Of a DNA stretch of 64,000 bases, positions 1 to 6,542 are shown one piece after another. The position numbers were made by a program, and so were the translations under genes. Within the stretch, counting starts at the first letter, position 1. Each line of letters starts with the position of its first letter. A model generated the notes under the pieces. It saw only the letters and a program-made list of their open reading frames with translations. It did not search any database and was not told the DNA's origin. Source of the stretch: Pseudohongiella spirulinae (GTDB lineage Bacteria; Pseudomonadota; Gammaproteobacteria; Pseudomonadales; Pseudohongiellaceae); assembly GCF_001444425.1 (NCBI RefSeq), contig NZ_CP013189.1, positions 1,426,001 through 1,490,000 on the forward strand, given 5' to 3'.

Positions 1-161
1 ATGTTATATCCATAAACAACATTGGAGTAGTAGTCATCAAGGAAGGGCTCATCAAGCAACTGATCAATGCTCGGCTGCTGCGGCTGAGCATGGGCAGTTA
101 TCGCAGTGATCAGTGCTGAAAGCACGCATAGCAGCGTGCAGATGCCAGTTTTCACAGTCAT
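1..161 (-). CDS. N-terminal fragment of an exported protein of unknown function (runs off the window)
   Basis: Reading the minus strand from the ATG at 159-161 gives an open frame to the window edge, 53 complete codons. It opens with MTVKTG, then a hydrophobic stretch (ICTLLCVLSALITAI), then a likely signal-peptidase site after AHA, so the product is probably exported to the periplasm. The mature part begins QPQQPSIDQLLDE and shows no motif I recognise before it is cut off. The start codon lies two bases after the stop codon of the gamma-glutamyltransferase gene, so the two are almost certainly co-transcribed and translationally coupled. It is too short to assign a family. The fragment is reported on the basis of the signal peptide and the tight spacing. 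Confidence 0.6.
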   Translation of the reverse strand, partial: MTVKTGICTLLCVLSALITAITAHAQPQQPSIDQLLDEPFLDDYYSNVVYGYN

Positions 162-163
162 GT

Positions 164-1933
164 TCAGTTCACTGCCATTCCCGAAGCCACTGTGCCTTCG
201 CGCCGCGGATCGGCGGCGCCGATTAACTCCTCATCGGTAACCAGGATAACGTGCAGTCCTGAATTTTCCCCGTCGGTTTCTTCAACATTGTAACCCGTGG
301 CACGCAGGTGGTCGGCCTGCTGCTGCCCTGAGTCGACACTGATTTCCACACGGACGGTATCGCCCCGGGCGATGATGTTCGGAAAATTGACGGCTTCTTG
401 CACAGACAGGCCCCAATCAACAATTCCCAGTACGGTCTTGGCGGTATAGGCAGGAATGGAATTGCCACCCGGTGAGCCGGTGACCATAAACAATTCTCCA
501 TCATCGTCCAGCAAGATGGATGGCGACATGGATGACCTGGGCCGGGCACCGGGCCTGACCATGTTAGCGGCTTCAGGCTGGCTGGCATCATAGTCGCGCG
601 CAAAATCAGTCATTTCGTTGTTCAGCAGAAAACCAGCGGCCCAGCGGGCTGAGCCAAAGGGTGCTTCAACAGTCATGGTTGCAGAGACCGCATTACCTTC
701 ATTGTCGACAATCGACAGGTGAGTGGTACCGGCGGCTTCATAGGTGCTGTCAGCCGCCCAGATGGCGGCCGTACCCTGAGCCAGAACGGCTGCGGGATCA
801 CCGGGCAAAGGTGTGCCTGAAGGCTCTGCCGGGTTATTGCCGCGGTACTCAAGATAGCGGGGGTCGAGCAATTGATCCAGCGGTACCTCAACCCGATCCG
901 GGTCACCGAAATAGTAGTCACGGTCGGCGTAAGCCAGTCGCTGAGCGTCCACAAAGGCCTGTATGCGTTGCTCCGCTGAGGCGTCTTCAGGTAGCAGGTG
1001 GTCGTACATGTTGGCGATCATGATCTGCATGGCACCGGATGAAGGTGGCGTGGCTGAGCAGATCTGCAGTTCACGCCAGGGGCCACAGATTGCCGGACGT
1101 TCTAAAGCCTGGTATCCGGCGATGTCCTCTACAGTCAGGCTGCCGCCGTCGGGGCCGGCCTGAGCTGCGGCGGCAATTGCCTCGGCAATCTCGCCGCTAT
1201 AAAAGGCCGATGGGCCCTCGGCGGCGACGCGTTGTAATGTCTGAGCGTATTCCGGGTTGCGGATAATCGAACCGGCTCTGAGAGGCTGGCCATTGGGATA
1301 GAAATACTCTGCGGACCCGGGGTTTTCATCCAGGCGACTGATCTGAGCCATCTGCGGCAGATAATTGGCCAGTTTGGCAGGTACAACAAAGCCATTGGCG
1401 GCAAGATGAATAGCTGGTTCGAATAAGGTTTCCCAGGGTAATTTGCCGTAATTGTCGTGTGCAAGTTTGTACAGGGCGATGGTACCCGGTACACCGACCG
1501 CCTTGCCGCTTTGCCAGGCGTCCAGAAAGCCCATGGTTGCCCCATCCCGCACAAACATGTCAGCGGTGGCAGCGGCCGGCGCGGTTTCACGTCCGTCCAG
1601 AAATCTGACGGACTTGGTATCCTGTTCGTAGACCACCATAAATCCGCCGCCGCCCAGACCTGAACTTTCTGGCTCTACCAGACCCAGTACGGCATGCGCG
1701 GCGATGGCCGCATCCACAGCGTGACCGCCCATGGCGAGCATTTCAGCAGCAGCTTCAGTGGCGTAGGGATTGGCGACAGCCGCCATATAACCTTTGGTCC
1801 AACCGGACGCTTGCTCTGTAAGCGCTTCTGGTGCAGGATCACTTTGCGGCGAGGGCTGTTGCGGTGCCTCTGAGCAGGCTACAAAGGTAAACAGACTCAG
1901 GATCAGAACAAATTGCTTCATGACGGAACTCAT
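164..1933 (-). CDS. ggt: gamma-glutamyltransferase, lipoprotein form
   Basis: This enzyme cleaves the gamma-glutamyl bond of glutathione and related peptides and is normally periplasmic. The 589-residue product carries the autoprocessing signature TTHLS followed by NAVSAT. Thr403 is the expected nucleophile that becomes the new N-terminus of the small subunit after self-cleavage. The downstream segment with SMSPSILLDDDGEL and GSPGG fits the substrate-binding loops of the family. The N-terminus has a lipobox (TFVAC, Cys20), so it is probably a lipoprotein anchored in the envelope. Two in-frame ATGs exist, at 1933 and 1921. The second (MKQFVLIL) gives a classic short lipoprotein signal, and neither has a good Shine-Dalgarno. 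An exported protein gene follows two bases downstream. Family assignment is secure; the physiological substrate is unknown. Confidence 0.95.
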   Translation of the reverse strand: MSSVMKQFVLILSLFTFVACSEAPQQPSPQSDPAPEALTEQASGWTKGYMAAVANPYATEAAAEMLAMGGHAVDAAIAAHAVLGLVEPESSGLGGGGFMVVYEQDTKSVRFLDGRETAPAAATADMFVRDGATMGFLDAWQSGKAVGVPGTIALYKLAHDNYGKLPWETLFEPAIHLAANGFVVPAKLANYLPQMAQISRLDENPGSAEYFYPNGQPLRAGSIIRNPEYAQTLQRVAAEGPSAFYSGEIAEAIAAAAQAGPDGGSLTVEDIAGYQALERPAICGPWRELQICSATPPSSGAMQIMIANMYDHLLPEDASAEQRIQAFVDAQRLAYADRDYYFGDPDRVEVPLDQLLDPRYLEYRGNNPAEPSGTPLPGDPAAVLAQGTAAIWAADSTYEAAGTTHLSIVDNEGNAVSATMTVEAPFGSARWAAGFLLNNEMTDFARDYDASQPEAANMVRPGARPRSSMSPSILLDDDGELFMVTGSPGGNSIPAYTAKTVLGIVDWGLSVQEAVNFPNIIARGDTVRVEISVDSGQQQADHLRATGYNVEETDGENSGLHVILVTDEELIGAADPRREGTVASGMAVN

Positions 1934-2058
1934 TTGGGTGACTGTTCAGGAAAGTGACGAGATGATGAGATTAAAGCCGTTTTTTAGTCGATACAAGCAT
2001 TTATATATGACTTTTTTAATCTGAAGTAACAAACAACGACATAAAAAGGAGTTAAACG

Positions 2059-2439
2059 ATGTTCAGTCATGTGATGCTGGGCGCCAACGATGTGGCCCAG
2101 TCCAAGAAATTTTATGACGCCGCGCTGGGCGCTCTGGGTGTGTCCGCGGGGACGATGGATGACAAAGGCCGTTGTTTCTATCGCACCAAGACCGGGGTGT
2201 TTGCCCTGTCCAAGCCTATTGATGGTAATCCGGCCTGTAATGGCAATGGCAGCACCATTGGTTTTGCCGCTGAAAGCCCCGAAGCCGTCGAGGCCTGGCA
2301 CAAGGCGGGACTGGAAAGTGGTGGAGTGACCTGCGAAGATCCCCCCGGCGTTCGTGAGGGCGGCAGTATGAAGTTATACCTGGCGTATTTGCGAGATCCG
2401 TCAGGCAACAAGGTCTGTGCCCTGCACTGGATGAGCTGA
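2059..2439 (+). CDS. VOC family (glyoxalase/dioxygenase-like) protein
   Basis: This is a 126-residue single-domain protein of the vicinal oxygen chelate superfamily. It begins with MFSHVMLGANDVAQS and FYDAAL, the usual first beta-alpha unit. It ends with LRDPSGNKVCALH, the usual last strand, where the glyoxalase family places a metal ligand. Members include glyoxalase I, extradiol dioxygenases and fosfomycin or bleomycin resistance proteins. The sequence does not tell which reaction, if any, is catalysed. A strong ribosome binding site (AAAAGGAG, 2043-2050) supports the ATG at 2059. The gene is monocistronic: it stands divergent from ggt and is followed by a hairpin terminator. Confidence 0.85.
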   Translation: MFSHVMLGANDVAQSKKFYDAALGALGVSAGTMDDKGRCFYRTKTGVFALSKPIDGNPACNGNGSTIGFAAESPEAVEAWHKAGLESGGVTCEDPPGVREGGSMKLYLAYLRDPSGNKVCALHWMS

Positions 2440-2450
2440 TTTGTTCGAGG

Positions 2451-2497
2451 CGCCCTGTTGTCGTGCTGCTTGCAAGGCGATGACAGGGCGTCTTTTT
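2451..2497 (+). terminator. intrinsic terminator after the VOC gene
   Basis: The arms CGCCCTGT (2451-2458) and ACAGGGCG (2483-2490) are perfectly complementary and are followed by TCTTTTT. The hairpin sits just downstream of the VOC stop codon and ahead of the methyltransferase start. Confidence 0.7.
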
Positions 2498-2510
2498 ATA
2501 TGTGAGATTT

Positions 2511-3311
2511 ATGTCTGAAACGCTTGTTGCAGATAATGCGTTATACAGCGATTTGTCTGCGTATTATGATGACTTCTGTGCTGGCGTGGATTACCACGAA
2601 CAGTCTGCCTTTGCGCATCGGGTATTGAGCGCGTTTGGCAGTCCGGACGGTGCAGTAGCTTTGGATCTGGCGTGCGGCACCGGCGCACATCTTGCGCGTA
2701 TGCAGGCCTATGGCTATGAGCTGCATGGCCTGGATCTGAATCCGGCCATGCTGAAACAGGCACAGGTCAAAGTCCCGCGGGCCAGACTCATCGAGTCAGA
2801 TATGTCTGCACTTGACGTGCACGAAGTATATGATCTGGTGAGCTGTTTTCTATATTCCATACATTACAGCCATCCGGTTTCTTCCTTGCGCCAGACGCTC
2901 ACGAGGGTTCTGCAGGCACTTAAACCCGGAGGCGTGTTTGTATTCAATGCGGTCAATGCTCAGGGAGCATTGACCGAGCGGCCGGTGGTCACGCAGATCA
3001 AAAGAGGCGAGCAACAATTAACTTTCCGCTCGGCCTGGCATTACCGGGGGCAGGGGGAAACGCTGGATTTACATCTGACCATTACCCGTCAAGACTCAGC
3101 AGGCTGCGAGCAATGGCATGATCAACACCAGATGACGGCCATCACCATAGGGGAGTTGCAGTCGATCCTTAGCGAAACGGGATTTGAAGTCACCGTGCTG
3201 GAGCACAACTACGGCGCGTTTATCCCCTGGAAGGGCGAGTCAGACAATGTGATTTTTATAGCCTGCAAACCAGAGACTGCTATTCCCGATGCCGGACAGC
3301 ATCCTGGCTGA
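2511..3311 (+). CDS. class I SAM-dependent methyltransferase
   Basis: The product is a soluble 266-residue protein of the Rossmann-fold methyltransferase superfamily. Motif I is visible as ALDLACGTGAHLARM, followed by the acidic ribose-binding residues in LHGLDLNPAMLKQA. A post-motif region (ARLIESDMSALDV) and motif IV-like LVSCFLYSIHY follow. The ALKPGGVFVFNAVNA segment corresponds to the beta-strand after the catalytic helix. The acceptor substrate cannot be read from the sequence. An in-frame GTG at 2502 is possible, but the ATG at 2511 (MSETLVADNALYSDL) matches the usual beginning of this group. The gene follows a terminator and precedes the large inverted repeat, so it seems to be expressed alone. 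Confidence 0.85.
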   Translation: MSETLVADNALYSDLSAYYDDFCAGVDYHEQSAFAHRVLSAFGSPDGAVALDLACGTGAHLARMQAYGYELHGLDLNPAMLKQAQVKVPRARLIESDMSALDVHEVYDLVSCFLYSIHYSHPVSSLRQTLTRVLQALKPGGVFVFNAVNAQGALTERPVVTQIKRGEQQLTFRSAWHYRGQGETLDLHLTITRQDSAGCEQWHDQHQMTAITIGELQSILSETGFEVTVLEHNYGAFIPWKGESDNVIFIACKPETAIPDAGQHPG

Positions 3312-3419
3312 AGTGACGATAAAGCCCGCCCAGCCTACACGCTCGGAACTCAGCTAAACCGGATCTGGCGGCATTGAGTGACGCAACTCAAACTCATAGA
3401 TTTCCCACTACGAAGTGTT

Positions 3420-3611
3420 GCCCTGCTGCATTGGCTTTCGATCGATGAGGACCAATCAGACCGCGTTTATCCTTTTGCCATTCTCCCGATCAGCGGGCGG
3501 GACTGTCTGAGTCCGGAACGGTGCAGCTGCGACGTCGAGTTCCCCCCCCCGCCGGGGGAATGGCAAAAGGATGCGGTCGGTCCGATTGATCGAAAGCCAT
3601 TGCAGCAGGGC
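3420..3611. repeat. large imperfect inverted repeat (about 60-bp arms, about 66-bp centre)
   Basis: The left arm (3420-3487) and right arm (3554-3611) are reverse complements over most of their length. Shared blocks are GCCCTGCTGCA, TGGCTTTCGATC, GGACC, GACCGC and ATCCTTTTGCCATTC, interrupted by short indels in the left arm. The centre holds a run of nine C residues (3542-3550), itself followed by GGGGG. The structure occupies an otherwise gene-free gap (3312-3636) between the methyltransferase and the prp regulator. Short open frames run through it on both strands with mirrored peptides, which is the expected effect of the palindrome and not evidence of coding. It could be a miniature inverted-repeat element, a repetitive extragenic palindrome or a remnant of a mobile element. 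No transposase and no clear target duplication is visible. Confidence 0.75.
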
Positions 3612-3636
3612 TTCCACTGCCCGAGCTTCGAGCTGT

Positions 3637-3677
3637 ATTGTTGACAATCTGATAATATTGGGTGACCATGCACCCAA
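3637..3677 (+). promoter_or_regulatory. prp operon promoter region with two operator-like dyads
   Basis: The dyad ATTGTTGACAAT (3637-3648) closely resembles the ATTGT-N2-ACAAT operators known for FCD-type GntR regulators. It lies directly before a GATAAT hexamer (3651-3656) that would serve as a -10 box. A second inverted repeat, TTGGGTG-N6-CACCCAA (3658-3677), follows at the likely transcription start. Together they suggest that the downstream GntR protein represses its own operon. No good -35 hexamer is present, so the promoter call is weaker than the dyads. Confidence 0.55.
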
Positions 3678-3705
3678 ATATACCGCTAAATTGACCTTTC
3701 AACCC

Positions 3706-4407
3706 ATGGATCATCTACAATCTGCCTCTGTGAGTCGCCCGGATAACCCACAGACCCTGTCTGATGGCGCCTTTGAACGCATCCAGAATGCCATTGTCAA
3801 AGGAGAGATAGCGCCAGGTACCCGACTGAGCGAACAGTATCTGAGCAGTACCTTCGGCATTGGTCGCGGCCCCCTGCGAGAAGCCATACGCAGACTCGAA
3901 GGTCGTCGTCTGGTAGTGCGTATTCCGCATGCCGGTGTGCGAGTGGTATCACTGAGCTATGAGGAACTGCTGGAGCTGTACTACGTGCGCGAGGGCCTGG
4001 AAGGTATGGCCTGTCGGCTGGCCGCACAGAACATGAGCATCGAAGAAATAGCCGGCTTGCGACAGGTGTTGGCCGAGCATGAGCAGCACAGTGGCTTGCA
4101 CAGCAATGAATCCTATTATCAGCAGGAAGGCGAGCTGGATCTGCATTACCTGATCATCAAGGGCAGCAAGAACAGAATGTTGCATGATCTTTTGTGCAGC
4201 GACCTTTATCACCTGCTCAGAATGTATCGTTATCGCTATTCCACGGTACCCAGACGGCCACAACAAGCCTTTTCAGAACATCACCGGATTATTGAGGCAA
4301 TCGCTGACCGCGATGGTGAATTGGCGGAAATACTGATGCGGCGGCATATCAGTGCCTCAAGGCGCAATATTGAACAATTGATGCGGGAGCAGAGCGACCG
4401 CGACTGA
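3706..4407 (+). CDS. GntR-family (FCD) transcriptional regulator of the methylcitrate operon
   Basis: The 233-residue product has an N-terminal winged helix-turn-helix (about residues 20-85; [47 protein letters not shown]) and a C-terminal FCD ligand-binding domain (about 95-225) of helices carrying His and Arg residues. In many gammaproteobacteria a GntR regulator of this type sits first in the prp operon and controls it, instead of the sigma-54 activator PrpR of enterics. Here the stop codon is 28 bases before prpB, so regulator and enzymes are probably one transcript. The ATG at 3706 is chosen because upstream codons extend into the repeat and operator region. The ligand is likely 2-methylcitrate or a related intermediate, which is inference from context. 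Confidence 0.88.
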   Translation: MDHLQSASVSRPDNPQTLSDGAFERIQNAIVKGEIAPGTRLSEQYLSSTFGIGRGPLREAIRRLEGRRLVVRIPHAGVRVVSLSYEELLELYYVREGLEGMACRLAAQNMSIEEIAGLRQVLAEHEQHSGLHSNESYYQQEGELDLHYLIIKGSKNRMLHDLLCSDLYHLLRMYRYRYSTVPRRPQQAFSEHHRIIEAIADRDGELAEILMRRHISASRRNIEQLMREQSDRD

Positions 4408-4435
4408 ATATTTGGCAATCTTTCAGGAGTACATT

Positions 4436-5323
4436 ATGCACAAGACACCCGGACAACTTTTCCGAGAAGCAGTGGCAGAAGAACAGCCGCTGCAGGTAAT
4501 CGGGGCAATTAACGCCAATCATGCGCTGCTGGCAAAGCGCGCGGGATTTCGCGCCATTTACCTCTCTGGTGGGGGCGTCGCGGCAGGGTCGCTGGGTTTG
4601 CCCGATCTGGGTATCACCGGTCTTGATGACGTGCTGACTGATGTGCGCCGCATCACCGATGTCTGTGATCTGCCGCTGTTGGTCGATGTGGATACCGGTT
4701 TTGGTGCCAGCGCGTTTAATGTGGCCCGCACGGTTAAATCAATGATCAAGTTTGGCGCGGCGGCCATGCACATAGAGGATCAGGTGGGTGCCAAGCGCTG
4801 TGGCCACCGGCCCAATAAAGAGATTGTGACTCAACAGGAAATGGTCGATCGCATCAAAGCGGCGGTCGATGCACGCACGGACGAGAGTTTTGTGATCATG
4901 GCCCGCACGGATGCGCTGGCTGTGGAGGGACTGGATTCTGCGCTGGATCGTGCCGAGGCGTGTATTGAGGCTGGCGCGGATATGATCTTCCCGGAAGCCA
5001 TTACGGAACTGTCCATGTACCAGAAGTTCACCGAGCGCCTGCAGGTACCGGTGTTGGCTAATATCACTGAGTTTGGCTCGACTCCGCTGTATACAGTGGA
5101 TGAGCTGGCCTCTGTTAATGTCGGCTTGGTTTTGTATCCACTCTCGGCTTTCCGGGCCATGAACAAAGCGGCAGAAAATGTTTATATGGCTGTGCGCCGT
5201 GACGGCACTCAGAAGAACGTGGTCGACACCATGCAGACCCGTGCGGAACTCTATGACAGGATTAACTATCACGTGTACGAAGAGCACCTGGATGCATTGT
5301 TTGCCAAACAGAAGCAGTCCTGA
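4436..5323 (+). CDS. prpB: 2-methylisocitrate lyase
   Basis: PrpB splits 2-methylisocitrate into pyruvate and succinate, the last step of the methylcitrate cycle. The 295-residue protein is of normal length for the family and belongs to the PEP mutase/isocitrate lyase superfamily. The catalytic KRCGH motif is present with Cys122 and Lys120. The metal-binding acidic segment VDVDTGFG and the HIEDQ loop are also visible. The start at 4436 ([13 protein letters not shown]) has a good Shine-Dalgarno (CAGGAG) eight bases upstream; a longer in-frame reading from 4412 lacks one. It is the second gene of the operon, 28 bases after the GntR regulator and 70 bases before prpC. Confidence 0.97.
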   Translation: MHKTPGQLFREAVAEEQPLQVIGAINANHALLAKRAGFRAIYLSGGGVAAGSLGLPDLGITGLDDVLTDVRRITDVCDLPLLVDVDTGFGASAFNVARTVKSMIKFGAAAMHIEDQVGAKRCGHRPNKEIVTQQEMVDRIKAAVDARTDESFVIMARTDALAVEGLDSALDRAEACIEAGADMIFPEAITELSMYQKFTERLQVPVLANITEFGSTPLYTVDELASVNVGLVLYPLSAFRAMNKAAENVYMAVRRDGTQKNVVDTMQTRAELYDRINYHVYEEHLDALFAKQKQS

Positions 5324-5393
5324 TGCTCCGGAAGAGGGTTGGCAGGTAAACCGAATTGAATCAAGAATCAAAATCAGATAAGGAGTACAAAAC

Positions 5394-6536
5394 ATGGCAG
5401 AAGGTAAAGTATTAAGCGGTGCGGGACTACGCGGGCAGGTGGCCGGTAAGACAGCCCTGTCGACCGTGGGTGTGTCAGGCTCGGGGTTGACTTATCGTGG
5501 TTACGATCTGGAAGATCTGGCGGAAAATTGTCAGTTTGAGGAAGTCGCTTATCTGGTTCTCAAAGGTGAGTTGCCGACACAGGCGCAATTGACTGAATAC
5601 AAAGCCAGATTAAAATCTTTGCGCGGTTTGCCTAAAGCATTAAAAGAAGTGCTGGAGCGAATTCCAAAAGATGCCCATCCGATGGATGTCATGCGTACTG
5701 GCTGCTCGGTGCTGGGTAACCTGGAACCTGAGGATACCTCTGTAGTAGGACAGTTCCCGACACAACAGGCAGCTGCCGATCGTATGCTGGCGATTTTTCC
5801 ATCTATTATCTGTTACTGGTATCGATTCAGTCACGATGGTGTTCGTATTGATGAGAATACCGATGATGATTCTATTGGTGGTCACTTCCTGCATATGCTG
5901 CTTGGCAAAAAGCCGAGCGAGTTGCATTCCACTGTCATGAATGTGTCGCTGATTCTGTATGCCGAGCACGAATTTAACGCATCGACGTTCACCGCCCGGG
6001 TCTGTGCATCCACGCTGTCTGATATCTTCAGTTGTGTGACCGGCGCTATTGGTTCACTGCGTGGGCCTTTGCATGGTGGAGCCAATGAAGCGGCCATGGA
6101 GATGATCGAAAAGTTCCGTGATGCAGAGCATGCCGAGCAGGAAATGATGGGCATGCTGGCGCGCAAGGAAAAAATCATGGGTTTTGGTCACGCCATTTAC
6201 AAAGAGTCTGACCCGCGAAATGCCATCATCAAATCCTGGTCACAGAAGCTGGCTGCTGATGTGGGTGACACGGTACTGTATCCCGTTTCCGTGCGATGTG
6301 AAGAAGTGATGTGGCGCGAGAAAAAGCTGTTCTGTAATGCCGACTTCTTCCATGCCTCTGCTTATCACTTTATGGGAATACCCACCAAACTCTTTACACC
6401 GATATTTGTGATGAGTCGCCTGACCGGATGGGCTGCTCATGTCATGGAACAGCGTGCGGATAACCGCATTATCCGGCCCAGTGCCGAGTATGTTGGTCCC
6501 GAACCGCGTAAAGTCACGCCTATTGCCTCAAGGTAA
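5394..6536 (+). CDS. prpC: 2-methylcitrate synthase
   Basis: PrpC condenses propionyl-CoA with oxaloacetate to give 2-methylcitrate, the entry step of propionate oxidation in the cytosol. The 380-residue length matches the short prokaryotic methylcitrate synthases better than the longer citrate synthase GltA. The start MAEGKVLSGAGLRGQVAG is typical of PrpC. Expected catalytic residues are His192 (HEFNAST), His266 (GFGHAIY) and Asp317 (NADFF). The start has an AAGGAG ribosome binding site at 5380-5385. It lies between prpB and acnD, with only six bases between its stop and the acnD start. Some residual citrate synthase activity is normal for the family. Confidence 0.96.
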   Translation: MAEGKVLSGAGLRGQVAGKTALSTVGVSGSGLTYRGYDLEDLAENCQFEEVAYLVLKGELPTQAQLTEYKARLKSLRGLPKALKEVLERIPKDAHPMDVMRTGCSVLGNLEPEDTSVVGQFPTQQAAADRMLAIFPSIICYWYRFSHDGVRIDENTDDDSIGGHFLHMLLGKKPSELHSTVMNVSLILYAEHEFNASTFTARVCASTLSDIFSCVTGAIGSLRGPLHGGANEAAMEMIEKFRDAEHAEQEMMGMLARKEKIMGFGHAIYKESDPRNAIIKSWSQKLAADVGDTVLYPVSVRCEEVMWREKKLFCNADFFHASAYHFMGIPTKLFTPIFVMSRLTGWAAHVMEQRADNRIIRPSAEYVGPEPRKVTPIASR

Positions 6537-6542
6537 AAAAGC

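Noticed and set aside
3378-3644. 88-codon open frame across the inverted repeat
   Set aside because: It runs through both arms of the palindrome and has a mirrored counterpart on the other strand, with no ribosome binding site. The peptide is a by-product of the repeat.
4739-5395. 218-codon minus-strand frame antisense to prpB
   Set aside because: It lies entirely opposite a well-supported prpB and has no recognisable motif or start site; it is a codon-bias shadow.
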